Shown: positions 17,425-27,528 of the stretch, piece by piece
Position numbering within the stretch: position 1 is the first letter of the stretch
Layout of the letters: every line of letters starts with the position of its first letter
From: Thermodesulfobacteriota bacterium
GTDB lineage: Bacteria > Desulfobacterota_D > UBA1144 > Nemesobacterales > UBA2774
Direction of reading: 5' to 3'
Assembly (NCBI GenBank): GCA_040754335.1
Contig: JBFMCV010000003.1
Coordinates: 359,356 to 423,355, forward strand
Length of the DNA stretch: 64,000 nucleotides
Notes under the pieces: generated by a model
Seen by the model: the letters and a program-made list of their open reading frames with translations, nothing else
Databases searched by the model: none
What the model was told of the DNA's origin: nothing
Translations under genes and position numbers: made by a program

Positions 17425-18732
17425 CTATTTCTCGAACGGGTCAGGTATCTCAGGGTGCCAGAGCTTGAAATGGTTTCTATGGTTCTCCGTATAAGCGCCC
17501 GGCGGATAGTATTTATCGTAGAAATCCAGGTCGAGGTGGTGCGCCTGAACCATGAACCGGAGGAACATAGGGTCAGAGAACGCCGGGAACCTCCCGTACG
17601 TATCGTAGACGTAGCTGCATATGTCCTTGACGACCTGTATCTCCTCCTTGCTCGGCCTCTCGACTTCCTGGAGCACGCCCTCGGGGTTCTTGAACGGCAT
17701 CGTATGGGATTCCCAGTTGGACCATTTCAAATCGTTAAGCGCCTCGACCGCTTCTCCCATGTCCTTGTAATATGGAGGACAGAAGGCCTGGAAATACCCG
17801 TCCTTCCCGACCGCAACAGGGTTCGGGTTGCCCGTTTCACCCTTGAGCTTCGGAGTGATGAACCTGAACCCGAGGCCACGGTTGAACGGAGTGCCGCCGA
17901 GCATGAACATGCTCGCGAACCCGCTGAAGAGCCACCCCCCTAACCCCAGCGCCTGGAGAGTAAGAACCATGTTTTGCCCCATGAACGCCTGCTCGGCTAT
18001 ATATCCGTTCGCGAACCTGAGCTCAGCCTCTATGAGCGGCATCCTCTTCCCGAGATCGAGGAAGCCCTTTTTCTGCCACTCTGCCGTCCCGGGCGCCCTC
18101 ATCCCGTGGATCTCGTCGACGAAATTGAATCTGTGATCGGGACGCATGTAAAAGAAGTAAAGATTTATTATGCAGGCGGAGAGATCGGTTACCGGCATGA
18201 AAAGGGTCGTGCCCGGCTTGTTTACGTTCCAGAGGTTGTGCGCGGCGAGTCCGGGCGGCTTCGAGGGAAGGTCCGCCCGCTTGTCCTCGAGCTTTATCCT
18301 CGACTCCCTGAAGAGCTCGAGTATTCGGTCGACGCGCTTCTCACGGCTCAGTCCCTCGAGGCCCCTGAAGTCATCCGGGCGTCTGTCGTGGAGCTTTACC
18401 ATGTAAGTACCTTCGTCGTTCGTGTAAAAGAGCTCCGTCCTGTGGACGTCCCCGAGCGCGGGGACTGTCCTGCTCGTAAACTGCATCTCGAGGTCGAGCC
18501 CGACGTGCGGGGGGAAATCCGACAGGTTGATGTTCTTAATACCGAGCCCGTTCCAGACGATTATCGCCTCTTCGAGCTCAGAGAGTGGGACCGGGGCGTG
18601 CTTGGACTTGTACGCGAGGGGGCCCTTTTCGATCTCCATGCCGAGGCCGAACCTCCTCGACCTCCTTTCGAAAACGGCGTCCATGAATTTGTAATCGACG
18701 GCAACATCAAGCCCAGGCGGATATTTACTCAT
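17425..18732 (-). CDS. Uncharacterised 435-residue protein, possibly nitroreductase-related
   Basis: A large soluble protein I do not firmly recognise. Near the N-terminus FMDAVFERRSRRFGLG, followed later by PVPLSELEEAIIVWNGLGI, recalls the RRSxR phosphate-binding motif and 'GLG' helix of nitroreductases, but the rest (DLSACIINLYFFYMRPDHRFNFVDEI, HHLDLDFYDKYYPPGAY) matches nothing I know. There is no signal peptide. The C-terminus is rich in His, Tyr and Trp. It sits upstream of the 2-hydroxyacid dehydrogenase in the same direction, so a small redox operon is possible. Flavin binding is a guess. Confidence 0.55.
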   Translation of the reverse strand: MSKYPPGLDVAVDYKFMDAVFERRSRRFGLGMEIEKGPLAYKSKHAPVPLSELEEAIIVWNGLGIKNINLSDFPPHVGLDLEMQFTSRTVPALGDVHRTELFYTNDEGTYMVKLHDRRPDDFRGLEGLSREKRVDRILELFRESRIKLEDKRADLPSKPPGLAAHNLWNVNKPGTTLFMPVTDLSACIINLYFFYMRPDHRFNFVDEIHGMRAPGTAEWQKKGFLDLGKRMPLIEAELRFANGYIAEQAFMGQNMVLTLQALGLGGWLFSGFASMFMLGGTPFNRGLGFRFITPKLKGETGNPNPVAVGKDGYFQAFCPPYYKDMGEAVEALNDLKWSNWESHTMPFKNPEGVLQEVERPSKEEIQVVKDICSYVYDTYGRFPAFSDPMFLRFMVQAHHLDLDFYDKYYPPGAYTENHRNHFKLWHPEIPDPFEK

Positions 18733-18893
18733 TTCTACTTGTCTCCCTCTGAATTTTGAAGGTTATTGTAGCAAATATGGAAGTGTAATCCAAATGAATG
18801 TGGAAATAGAAAAGATACTTACAAGAAACGGGATAATTCATCATATATACTTTTATATGACGGCTTCGATCTCGACCTCAGAAAGGACTGAAC

Positions 18894-19628
18894 ATGAAAT
18901 CTAGCCCCCGACTCGCTTCGTTTTCCCCCGCCGGATTGGCCCTTATGATAGTCTTCCTTACCTCATGCTATCCCTCCTACAATATCCCTCCGCCGCCTCC
19001 TTTCGCGCCGAATCCTAACGTTCAAACGAGCGAGGACGGCGTGAGGATAACGGTTATCCCCTCATACTGGACGGGATCTCCCGGAAACCTCCAGAACTAT
19101 GTTACGCCCTTTTACATAGAGATAGAGAACTTCTCAGGCCGGACAGTCGGATTCGATTACAGCGACATTATCCTCTTCGACCAGTTCAGGACGCAGTACG
19201 TCCCGCTCAACCCTCAGACCGTGGCGGACATAATCCGGTCTTCGGCGCCCGTATACGCCTATCCCGCATATCCCAATGTATCTATAGGAATTGGGGGAGG
19301 TTATTACGGGGGTTTTTACAGGGGAGGCTGGGGACCGTACTACGGACCATACTGGAGACCATTCGGGTACTATGCTTTCAGTCCGATATGGTATTACCCG
19401 CCGCCCGTATATTACTACGCGCAGCAGCCGAGCACGAAAGACGTGCTCACAGAAGCGCTGGCGCCCGGCTCTATCGCCCCGAACGCGTCCGTCAGGGGAT
19501 ACATATTTTTCAAGCAGATACCGGCTGAAGTGACGGAGGTCACGCTTGATATAGGTTACGGAATTGAGGGCACGCCCGTATTCCGCACGATGTCGTTCCA
19601 GTTCCCCGTGCTGCAGCAAGGCGAGTGA
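18894..19628 (+). CDS. Lipoprotein with Gly/Tyr/Pro-rich central region
   Basis: A 244-residue predicted lipoprotein: signal peptide then FLTSC lipobox (Cys near residue 25). The mature part starts with a proline run (NIPPPPPFAPNP), then a beta-rich domain (VTPFYIEIENFSGRTVGFDYSDI). A central low-complexity stretch rich in Gly, Tyr, Pro and Trp (SIGIGGGYYGGFYRGGWG) follows, and a second beta-rich part (VRGYIFFKQIPAEVTEVTLDI) ends it. The flanking parts resemble DUF4352-like immunoglobulin folds. AAAGGA precedes the ATG. Function unknown. Confidence 0.68.
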   Translation: MKSSPRLASFSPAGLALMIVFLTSCYPSYNIPPPPPFAPNPNVQTSEDGVRITVIPSYWTGSPGNLQNYVTPFYIEIENFSGRTVGFDYSDIILFDQFRTQYVPLNPQTVADIIRSSAPVYAYPAYPNVSIGIGGGYYGGFYRGGWGPYYGPYWRPFGYYAFSPIWYYPPPVYYYAQQPSTKDVLTEALAPGSIAPNASVRGYIFFKQIPAEVTEVTLDIGYGIEGTPVFRTMSFQFPVLQQGE

Positions 19629-19671
19629 CGGTTTGAGTTACCGCAATTTAATTTCTTATTAAAAATAGATG

Positions 19672-19694
19672 CCGGGAATATGATGTTTTCCCGG
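19672..19694. terminator. Bidirectional hairpin between lipoprotein and dnaJ
   Basis: Perfect 7-bp stem CCGGGAA (19672-19678) / TTCCCGG (19688-19694) between two convergent genes. On the minus strand it is followed by ATCTATTTTTAATAAG; on the plus strand the following bases (TTATTGGTCTT) are less T-rich. It most likely ends dnaJ transcription. Confidence 0.55.
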
Positions 19695-19719
19695 TTATTG
19701 GTCTTGATACAGGCCGGCA

Positions 19720-20808
19720 TTAGTTTACTTTCTCGCCGCCGAGCACTTTCAGCTTGTTGTAAAGCTCCTTTTCCTCTCGAGAAATCTTTTTGGGTATTTC
19801 GACCTGGATTCTCACGTATATGTCCCCGCGCCTGCCGCTCCTGAAACCCGGCAACCCCTCGTTCGGTATGCGCATTACGGTACCCGGCTGCGTTCCTGCC
19901 GGGATTTTCATCTCGACCTCTCCCGTTAACGTGGGTATGTCGAGCTTAGTGCCCAGCACGGCATCTGCGATCTGAATGTTTTCCATCCTGTAGAGGTGCT
20001 CGCCCCTCCGCTCGAACCTCGGGTCGTCTTCCGTCCTTACGGTAACGAGCAGGTCTCCCGGCTGGCCGCCCGGCTCGGGACTCAGGCTTCCGTGTCCCGT
20101 TACGCGAAGGGTCGTGCCCTCTTCAAGCCCCGCCGGCACCTTTATCTTGATTTCGCTCTTCCGCTCGACGTCCCCCTTCCCACTGCAGGTCTGGCAAAAT
20201 TCCTCAATTATCGAGCCGCGTCCCTTACACTTCGGACAAATGGCTACCTGCTGGAAAGTCATCCCCTGCTGGCGGCTCGTATAGACCTTCTGACCCGACC
20301 CGCCGCACTCGGAGCAGCTCTTGGGCTGTGTGCCCGGTTTCGCCCCTGACCCTCCGCAGTCGGCGCACGCCACCCTGCGGCTGTACACGATCGTCTCTTC
20401 CCCGCCCGTGAGTATCCTTTTCAGGGGCACCGTAATTTCCGCCTCAATATCCCTGCCCCTCGCAGGCCCCCTCCTTCTCCCGAACCCGAATATCTCGTCG
20501 AAAATGCTGCCTCCGAAACCCCCTCCCCCGAAAATGTCGCCGAAGTTGATCCCGCTGAAAATATCTTCCGCGGACATTCCGTCCAGGGCGGAGAACCCTC
20601 CCCTGTCATAGCGCGAGCGCTTTTCGGAATCGGAGAGGACGCCGTATGCCTCCGAGAGCTCCTTGAATTTTTCCTCTGCATCCGGCGCGTCGTTGTGGTC
20701 GGGGTGATACTGCATGGCGAGCTTGCGGTAGGCCTTTTTTATGTCCTGCTGGCTTGCCCCCCTTTCGACGCCGAGCACTTCGTAATAATCCCTTTTTTCT
20801 CTAGGCAT
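19720..20808 (-). CDS. dnaJ: DnaJ co-chaperone
   Basis: A 362-residue Hsp40 that stimulates the DnaK ATPase and binds unfolded protein. The J domain (1-70) has the essential HPD in [10 protein letters not shown] Gly/Phe-rich region follows ([15 protein letters not shown]). The zinc-finger domain has four CxxCxGxG-type repeats ([32 protein letters not shown]). The C-terminal substrate and dimer domains include [22 protein letters not shown] and [10 protein letters not shown]. Complete for the family. dnaK and grpE are not adjacent, so this may be a stand-alone copy. Confidence 0.95.
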   Translation of the reverse strand: MPREKRDYYEVLGVERGASQQDIKKAYRKLAMQYHPDHNDAPDAEEKFKELSEAYGVLSDSEKRSRYDRGGFSALDGMSAEDIFSGINFGDIFGGGGFGGSIFDEIFGFGRRRGPARGRDIEAEITVPLKRILTGGEETIVYSRRVACADCGGSGAKPGTQPKSCSECGGSGQKVYTSRQQGMTFQQVAICPKCKGRGSIIEEFCQTCSGKGDVERKSEIKIKVPAGLEEGTTLRVTGHGSLSPEPGGQPGDLLVTVRTEDDPRFERRGEHLYRMENIQIADAVLGTKLDIPTLTGEVEMKIPAGTQPGTVMRIPNEGLPGFRSGRRGDIYVRIQVEIPKKISREEKELYNKLKVLGGEKVN

Positions 20809-20997
20809 ATGAGAAACCCGTACCCGTTCTTATTTCATATATAAAAATCATTTCCTGTTTTTCAAGCCCGTGTAGCGGGCGAATGCGGAGCAAACGGCTC
20901 TGAACCCGGTATCGAGCAGGTAATTTTATAGGAAAATAAGCTCGATTCCCAATATGAAGCTGACGCATCGATACGGGCGGAAATAATCATCGCAATG

Positions 20998-23733
20998 TCA
21001 GGAGGATAAGGACTGTCTTAAGTATCTGCCGGTGTGGGATTTATCCGAATCCGCGACCTCTTCGGGGGTGCCGTGTGCGATTATATATCCGCCTTCTTCC
21101 CCGCCTTCCGGCCCGAGGTCGAGCACATAGTCGGCTGACTTTATAACGTCGAGATTATGCTCCACGACAAGAACGGTATTTCCGGCAAGGACGAGCTTGT
21201 TGATCACATCGAGAAGCTTCCTGACATCTTCGGCGTGAAGCCCGACAGTCGGCTCATCGAGTATATAGAGTATGTCCTTCCCTCCCTTCCTCCCCAATTC
21301 CCTCGCTATTTTTATCCTCTGGGCCTCCCCTCCCGAAAGCGTGGGCGCCGCCTGGCCGAGCCTCACATAGCCGAGACCCACGTCCTGGAGTATCTTGAGC
21401 TTCCTGCCTATAGCAGGGACTTCGTGAAAGAAATTGATAGCTTCGTTCACGGTGAGAGCCAGTACCTCGTCTATGTTCCTGTCCCTGTACCGTACTGACA
21501 GCACGTCCTTATTGAACCGCTTGCCCCCGCACTCCTCGCACGTCACGAACACGTCGGCCAGAAAGTGCATTTCTATCTGCTGCACGCCCTCGCCTTCGCA
21601 GGTCTCGCACCTCCCCCCGGAGACGTTGAACGAGAAATGGGACGGAGTGAGCCCCTTCGATCTCGCCTGCCAGGTGCCGGCCATCGTCTTCCTAATCTCG
21701 TCATACGCCTTTATGTAGGTCACCGGGTTCGACCTCGAGCTTTTCCCGATCGGGTTCTGATCGAGCATTATGACGTCGGACAGGTATTCCGCCCCCTTGA
21801 TATCTTTGTATCTCCCGACCCTCTCGACTTCGCCCCTGAATTTCCGGGCGAGCGCAGCGTAAACCACGTCGCTCACGAGGGAGCTCTTCCCCGAGCCCGA
21901 CACGCCCGTAACGCATATGAACGTCCTCAGCGGAAACGAGACGGTCAGGTTCTTGAGGTTGTTCTCCTGCGCTCCCGTAACTGTGAGCGACCTCCCGCTC
22001 CCCTTGCGTCTCTTCGAGGGCGGCACGATCTTCGCCTTGCCCGTTATATATCTCTTCGTCAGAGAATCGACGGAGTCGTTAAGCAGCTTCCTCACATCTC
22101 CCTGATACACAATGTCGCCCCCCCTCTCGCCCGCGAGGGGCCCGAGCTCGATAATATTGTCAGCCGACTTTATCATTTCGAAATCGTGCTCCACAACGAC
22201 TACAGTATTGTCCCTGTCCCTGAGCTCCTTGATGAGGGAGATGAGACGGTCGACGTCCCTCGGGTGGAGCCCGATAGAGGGCTCGTCCATTATGTAAAGG
22301 GTCTCGGTAAGCGTGGCGCCCAGCTGACACGCGAGATTCACCCTCTGCGCCTCTCCCCCGGAGAGCGTCCTCGAAAGCCTGGCCAGCGTGAGGTATTCGA
22401 GGCCGACCTTTATGAGGAAATCTATTCTCGATTCGATCTGCTTCAGTATCTCTTGGGCTATGTTCATTTCATGGTCGCTAAGCTCGAGCTTTTCGAAAAA
22501 TTTCCCGAGCCTGTCTATCGGCATCAGGGAAAGCTCGTGGATGTCGAGACCCCCGACCTTCACCCAGAGGGCCTCCTTTACGAGCCTCGACCCCCGGCAG
22601 GCGTCGCATGTGAACGCCGACCTGTACTTGCTGAGGAATACCCTCACGTGCATTTTGTAATTTTTTTCCTCGAGATGCCTGAAATAACCCCTGACGCCCG
22701 GAAACCCTGCTCCGCCTTCGAAGATGAGCTCCTTTTCTTTATCCGGGAGCGTCTTGTAAGGCTTGTCCGTATATATCCCTCTCTCTTCCGCAAAACGGAG
22801 GAGCTTCCTCATCTGGGGCCTGGAAGACGGCTTCGTGAGGGGCTCTATTGCTCCCTGTGAAAGGCTTTTTTCGGGGTTGGGGACAACGAGGTCGGGATCG
22901 AGGCCCAGTATATTGCCGAACCCCTTGCACTCGGGACAGGCGCCCTGCGGGCTGTTGAATGAAAAAAGGAGGGGGCTCGGTTCGCTGAACCGCATATGGC
23001 CCGCCGGACATTCCAGATCGGCCGAGTATGTAAGGGTCTCGCCGCCGACTATGCGGACGTTCACGCGCCTGCTCTCCTCGAATGCGAGCTCGAGCGAGCC
23101 GACGATCCTGGAACGGGACTTCTTATCCAGTACAATCCTGTCGAGAACTATCTCCGAACCCCTCGGGACCTTCGACAGGCCCTCGACTTCCTCAATGTCC
23201 CCCGCCGCAGTTATGATCCTGCTAAAGCCGTTCGAGAGGAGCTCGGCAGGCGTGAGATTCAGGTTGCCGGGAGGGAACGTCACTAAAGCCCTCTTCCCTT
23301 CTTGGTCTCTCAGCAGCTCACCCGCTATGTCCCCCGGAGACCTGTGCCTGACCTCCCTGCCGCATTCGGGGCAGTAGATCCTGCCGATCTTCGCGAAAAG
23401 GAGCCTCAGATAATCGTAGATCTCCGTCGTCGTGCCCACGGTCGAGCGCGAATTCCTGACCGTATTCCTGCTCTCTATTGCAACCGCCGGCGGGAGCCCC
23501 GATATATCGTCCATATCGGGACGGTCGACGCGCTCGAGGAACTGCCTCGCATACGTGGACAGGCACTCGATATACCTCCTGAGCCCCTCCGCATAAAGCG
23601 TATCGAGGGCGAGCGACGACTTTCCCGAGCCGCTCAGCCCCGTTACGACAGTAAATTTATGCCAGGGTATCGAGACTGTTATATCCTTCAGGTTGTTTTC
23701 CCTGGCTCCCTCGATTCTTATCTCGCCTTCCAT
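20998..23733 (-). CDS. uvrA: UvrABC excision nuclease ATPase subunit A
   Basis: Damage-recognition ABC ATPase of nucleotide-excision repair. I place the start at the ATG 23733 ([18 protein letters not shown], 911 residues) rather than an upstream TTG. The two nucleotide-binding halves have Walker A motifs [14 protein letters not shown] and [14 protein letters not shown] and two ABC signatures LSGGEAQRV / LSGGEAQRI. Zinc-binding parts are visible as [11 protein letters not shown]...[10 protein letters not shown] and CETCEGEG...CEECGGKRF. The final Walker B/switch text is [11 protein letters not shown]. Length is near the usual ~940. uvrB and uvrC are not in the window. Confidence 0.96.
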   Translation of the reverse strand: MEGEIRIEGARENNLKDITVSIPWHKFTVVTGLSGSGKSSLALDTLYAEGLRRYIECLSTYARQFLERVDRPDMDDISGLPPAVAIESRNTVRNSRSTVGTTTEIYDYLRLLFAKIGRIYCPECGREVRHRSPGDIAGELLRDQEGKRALVTFPPGNLNLTPAELLSNGFSRIITAAGDIEEVEGLSKVPRGSEIVLDRIVLDKKSRSRIVGSLELAFEESRRVNVRIVGGETLTYSADLECPAGHMRFSEPSPLLFSFNSPQGACPECKGFGNILGLDPDLVVPNPEKSLSQGAIEPLTKPSSRPQMRKLLRFAEERGIYTDKPYKTLPDKEKELIFEGGAGFPGVRGYFRHLEEKNYKMHVRVFLSKYRSAFTCDACRGSRLVKEALWVKVGGLDIHELSLMPIDRLGKFFEKLELSDHEMNIAQEILKQIESRIDFLIKVGLEYLTLARLSRTLSGGEAQRVNLACQLGATLTETLYIMDEPSIGLHPRDVDRLISLIKELRDRDNTVVVVEHDFEMIKSADNIIELGPLAGERGGDIVYQGDVRKLLNDSVDSLTKRYITGKAKIVPPSKRRKGSGRSLTVTGAQENNLKNLTVSFPLRTFICVTGVSGSGKSSLVSDVVYAALARKFRGEVERVGRYKDIKGAEYLSDVIMLDQNPIGKSSRSNPVTYIKAYDEIRKTMAGTWQARSKGLTPSHFSFNVSGGRCETCEGEGVQQIEMHFLADVFVTCEECGGKRFNKDVLSVRYRDRNIDEVLALTVNEAINFFHEVPAIGRKLKILQDVGLGYVRLGQAAPTLSGGEAQRIKIARELGRKGGKDILYILDEPTVGLHAEDVRKLLDVINKLVLAGNTVLVVEHNLDVIKSADYVLDLGPEGGEEGGYIIAHGTPEEVADSDKSHTGRYLRQSLSS

Positions 23734-23815
23734 TGACAGCGCCCTTTTATACGATTGCAATGATGAGTCGAAACCGTCCTTGTCGACGGCTCGCGCCTGC
23801 AGGACGACCCTTGAA

Positions 23816-24529
23816 TTAATCGACCAGTCCGATTATTTCGGAAAGCTCGCTTACTTCCTTGACATCGGTGTCATCGAATTTCTCGATTTTCCTTCCGTTG
23901 AACCATACGACGTCCGCGCCCGCGTTTAATGCCCCCCTTATATCCGTACCGTACATATCGCCGACGTGTACCGCCTCCGACGGAAAAATCCCCATCTTGT
24001 CCGCAGCGAATCTGAAGATCCGGGCGTCGGGCTTAACCATATCCAGCCTCGTCGAATCAAAAACGAAATCAAGATACTGCCGGATGCCCACTTCCTCGCA
24101 TTTCTCTTCCGTATAGCCGTCGTTGTTCGATATGACGGCAAGCAAATAACCCTTTCCCTTGAGGAAATCAAGGAGCCCCGCGGCGCCCGGCAGGAGAGAC
24201 CTCGAAAAACCGATTTCGCTCATCTCCCTTCTGACACGTTCCCGGAACTTGTCGATATCGGCGGCGGGCGAAAGCGATTCATAGAGAATGGGAAAGAACC
24301 ATTCCCGGTGTTCTCTCGGACTGATGCCTCCCATCTCCCTGTGCTTCAAAAACAGCTTGTAATCCGCTTTGACGTATTCCGCTTCGAATTCCCTGTCCGT
24401 AATGTCGAATCCCGCCTTCCTCATAGCCATTGCTATCCTGAATATAAAAGGCGGATCGGTCGACGCCAGCGTATCGCCGAAATCGAAGAAGAAAGCCTTT
24501 TTGGACTTCTCTATTTTCCCTGACGCCAT
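23816..24529 (-). CDS. HAD-superfamily hydrolase
   Basis: A 237-residue phosphatase-like protein. The ATG at 24529 is preceded by GAGGAAAC, better than a start 42 bases upstream. HAD motif I is [11 protein letters not shown] (nucleophile Asp in FDFGDT), motif II is LLAVISNND, the motif III lysine is in [13 protein letters not shown], and motif IV is [14 protein letters not shown] helical cap lies between motifs I and II. This pattern fits subfamily IA phosphatases (phosphoglycolate phosphatase/YjjG-like). Substrate unknown. It ends ~80 bases before uvrA on the same strand. Confidence 0.85.
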   Translation of the reverse strand: MASGKIEKSKKAFFFDFGDTLASTDPPFIFRIAMAMRKAGFDITDREFEAEYVKADYKLFLKHREMGGISPREHREWFFPILYESLSPAADIDKFRERVRREMSEIGFSRSLLPGAAGLLDFLKGKGYLLAVISNNDGYTEEKCEEVGIRQYLDFVFDSTRLDMVKPDARIFRFAADKMGIFPSEAVHVGDMYGTDIRGALNAGADVVWFNGRKIEKFDDTDVKEVSELSEIIGLVD

Positions 24530-24731
24530 TGACGTTTCCTCGCGCGCTCCCGATAAAGAAAATGATAGCATATGTGTTAAGTTCCACTAATTCCACGGAC
24601 GGTAATGCAATGGCAGGGGCGAGCAGGCGATAATTTCCGTAGTCACCGGAATTCTGATCGGACTGGTTCCGATAAGATTTTATTTTTTCTTTGCAATGAA
24701 ATTACGGAGATGTTAGAATATTTTCCCTAAT

Positions 24732-26174
24732 ATGAGATGGTATTTCGCTCCCTTGCTCGCGGTCGCGCTCATAACAGTTTCGATCGAGACCGCGCTGCCG
24801 GTCAACAGCACAACCAGCGCCTATACGGCTAAGATCGACACCCTGCTTCCCAAGGAGGCGAGGAACAACGGCAAGCTCGGCGTCGTCGTAAAGTCTCTCA
24901 CCTCCGGTGAAACGATTTACGAACACAACGCGCAGAGCCTCTTCATACCCGCGTCTAACGAAAAGATCATCACGTCCGTGGCATCGCTCTCGCTCCTGAA
25001 GAGGGATTACAGGTTCAAGACGGAGTTTTACAGCGGAGGCGGGATATCGAACGGAGTGCTGCACGGCGGCCTTTACATCAAGGGCTACGGAGACCCGACC
25101 CTGAGCGAACCGCACCTGGGATTCATCGTCTACCAGCTCAAGAAAAGAGGGATCAGGGAGATCAAAGACGGAATAACGGTCGACGATTCGTATTTCAGCA
25201 GAGTAAGGCGGGCGGAAGGATGGAAAGAGGAATGGACGAACGATTTTTACAGCCCCCCGATCAGTGCGCTCTCCTTCAACTATAATACGATCGAGGTCAA
25301 GGTCACGGCCTCCAAATCGGGGCAGAGGCCGTATGTCTCGATACTGCCCGACGGCTCCGGCATAGCGATAATAAACAACGCCGTCACCAGCACCAAACAG
25401 AGCGCGCTTACCACCACCTGGAAGGACGATCAGACTATAATAGTGGGCGGAAGAATCAAGCCGAAAGCATCCGTCCTTCTCAAAATCCCTGTCCAGAACC
25501 CGACGCTCCTTACGGGCAACATACTGAAAAACGCTATCGAGGAGGCGGGCATCAAGGTATCGGGCCCTGTTGTAGCGGGCGATGTGCCAAGGTGGGCCAC
25601 CGAGTTCTACACGCACTACTCCGATCCCCTGTCGGCGATCATAACCGAGTACAACAAGAACAGCGTCAATATAATAGGCGAAAACCTTATAAAGACACTC
25701 GGCGCGGAATTCAAAGGCGCACCCGGGTCGTGGGAAAACGGTTCGTCGGTAATTTCCGAGTTCCTCCAAAAGATTGGCATCAAAGACGGGTACAGGGTGG
25801 TCGACGGTTCCGGCCTGTCGCTCCTGAACAGGGTTTCTCCTGAAACCCTGACCGAAGTTTTAAGCTACGCCTACACGAACAGGATAATCGCATCAGACTT
25901 CATCGATTCCCTTCCGATAGCGGGCGTGGACGGGACGCTCAAGAAAAGGTTCCGTCAGTCGGATGTCCAGGGCAGGGTAATGGCTAAAACCGGCTATCTC
26001 AACAATGTAAGAGCCCTCTCCGGCTATGTTTTTACAAAACAGGGCGATGTTCTGGTATTCTCGATCCTTGATAACGGACTGGGGTGGAAGACCAAGGAAT
26101 TCCAGAATAGTCTTCTGTCCGAGCTCGTAGGGTGCTGCGGCGCAGCAACAGCCGGCACTTCGACAATCAATTAA
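24732..26174 (+). CDS. dacB: D-alanyl-D-alanine carboxypeptidase/endopeptidase (PBP4 type)
   Basis: A 480-residue periplasmic penicillin-binding protein of peptidase family S13, which cleaves D-Ala-D-Ala and peptide cross-links. A signal peptide is followed by the SxxK motif in FIPASNEKIITS (Ser75, Lys78). A family-typical insertion follows, then SxN as SVN near residue 313 and KTG in AKTGYLNNVRALSGY near residue 418. The text VVDGSGLSLLNRVSPETL is characteristic of S13. It is divergent from the HAD gene, with no visible partner. Confident assignment. Confidence 0.93.
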   Translation: MRWYFAPLLAVALITVSIETALPVNSTTSAYTAKIDTLLPKEARNNGKLGVVVKSLTSGETIYEHNAQSLFIPASNEKIITSVASLSLLKRDYRFKTEFYSGGGISNGVLHGGLYIKGYGDPTLSEPHLGFIVYQLKKRGIREIKDGITVDDSYFSRVRRAEGWKEEWTNDFYSPPISALSFNYNTIEVKVTASKSGQRPYVSILPDGSGIAIINNAVTSTKQSALTTTWKDDQTIIVGGRIKPKASVLLKIPVQNPTLLTGNILKNAIEEAGIKVSGPVVAGDVPRWATEFYTHYSDPLSAIITEYNKNSVNIIGENLIKTLGAEFKGAPGSWENGSSVISEFLQKIGIKDGYRVVDGSGLSLLNRVSPETLTEVLSYAYTNRIIASDFIDSLPIAGVDGTLKKRFRQSDVQGRVMAKTGYLNNVRALSGYVFTKQGDVLVFSILDNGLGWKTKEFQNSLLSELVGCCGAATAGTSTIN

Positions 26175-26477
26175 ATGTTCAAGATAATCGGATTTCCGGA
26201 ATTGATTTTTGGCAAATCAAAAAGTACATTGTAATCAGAGGCAGGGAATTCTTCCCTACACCATTGTCTATTGATTTTAAATGAAAATTCGAGACCGTGT
26301 CGCATCTGGCTCAATTTTCAGGAACGTGTAAGCGAGATTCATCATCGCTTCAGCCACAAAGCAATGGGATACGTCTTCAACGACAAATTATACTCCGTCA
26401 TTCATGCAAAGAAGTTTCGCTTGACAGATAAAGTAAAAAACTTTATTTTTTTAGGTAAAATTAACCTTTCTACTTAA
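26175..26477. other. Intergenic region before the T2SS operon
   Basis: An AT-rich 303-base spacer between dacB and gspC. A weak 68-codon frame with a TTG start (26271-26477) is present but shows no ribosome site or recognisable text, and I do not call it. The right end holds the gspC promoter candidate. Confidence 0.6.
26421..26449 (+). promoter_or_regulatory. Candidate promoter of the gsp operon
   Basis: A perfect TTGACA at 26421-26426, a 17-base spacer, and a weaker TATTTT at 26444-26449. Predicted transcription would start about 20 bases before the gspC ATG, giving a very short leader. No clear Shine-Dalgarno sequence precedes gspC. Confidence 0.55.
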
Positions 26478-27413
26478 ATGCTCGTTACGATTTTAAAAAA
26501 ATATGTCTGGGTAATTAACTTATGCCTGCTTACGGGACTCGCTTACCTGGCGGCCGCGACCGTAAACCAGAAAATCGAGGGCATGATAAGCTCGCCTCGC
26601 GCTGCGGCATCTCAAAAGCTCCTCCAGGACGACGGAAAGAGCAAACCTGAATCGAGCGTAAAACGCCCTGTATCTTACTACCGGGTGATACTCACGAGAA
26701 ACATCTTCGGCATCACCAATTTATCGGATGCGGGGTACCCCGGAGGGAGCCAGGAAGCCCTGCCCGACAGCACGCTCAACATAGTCCTCCTCGGGACGAT
26801 CATCAACAACGACTCCTCGTCGGTGGCCATCATAAAGAACCCCGACGATAACAAGGTCAACGGCTACCGCAGCGGGGAGACCATAGGGATTATCACGTCC
26901 GAGAACGTCAAGCTGATAGAAGTGATGAACTGCAAGGTAGTCATAGAGCGGCAGAGGACCGGACGGGAGACTATCAAGTGCAAGGACCTCGGGGAAATAG
27001 CATCCACAACCCCGCAAGCCCCTCCCGCGAGGAGGACACAAGCGAGGGGAACGGGCTCGGAAAGTCCGCAGGGGTCTTCCGAAAACGAAGGAATAAATAA
27101 AATCGGGGATAACGAATACGAGGTCAGCAGGGAGCTGCTCGAAGAGGTGCTCAGCGACCCGACGAATATTATTCAGCAGGCGCGCGTAATACCTCAGGAG
27201 GACGGACTCAGGTTTTTCGGAATACGGTCGAACAGCATATTCTGGAAGATCGGAATTAAAAACGGTGACACCCTGCATAGAATAAACAACGTCGAATTAA
27301 ACGACGTGGAAAAAGCCCTGAGCGTTTTTGAAGAACTGAGGTCACAGAGTAATTTCACGATAGATTTTACAAGGGCTGGTAAAGAGTACACTTATGAGTA
27401 CAATGTTAGATAG
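26478..27413 (+). CDS. gspC: Type II secretion inner-membrane protein GspC
   Basis: A 311-residue bitopic protein linking the inner-membrane platform to the secretin. One N-terminal membrane helix (VWVINLCLLTGLAYLAA) is followed by a linker and a homology region with RVILTRNIFGI and LNIVLLGTIINNDSSSVAIIKN, typical of GspC. The C-terminal PDZ-like domain has FFGIRSNSIFWKIGIKNGDTLHRINNVEL. First gene of the gsp operon. The HR domain is expected to bind the N0 domain of GspD, encoded next. Confidence 0.92.
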   Translation: MLVTILKKYVWVINLCLLTGLAYLAAATVNQKIEGMISSPRAAASQKLLQDDGKSKPESSVKRPVSYYRVILTRNIFGITNLSDAGYPGGSQEALPDSTLNIVLLGTIINNDSSSVAIIKNPDDNKVNGYRSGETIGIITSENVKLIEVMNCKVVIERQRTGRETIKCKDLGEIASTTPQAPPARRTQARGTGSESPQGSSENEGINKIGDNEYEVSRELLEEVLSDPTNIIQQARVIPQEDGLRFFGIRSNSIFWKIGIKNGDTLHRINNVELNDVEKALSVFEELRSQSNFTIDFTRAGKEYTYEYNVR

Positions 27414-27528
27414 AAGAGCGTCCGGATGCTCGGGTTCGCTGCCGATATTCGATGATGCGCCGTATACGATCTGATTACTCAAACAGAGACAGGGATGAGC
27501 GTACGCGGAGTGTGAGGACCGAATAATA

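Noticed and set aside
26271-26477. 68-codon frame before gspC
   Set aside because: TTG start, no ribosome site, no recognisable text; it overlaps the gspC promoter candidate.
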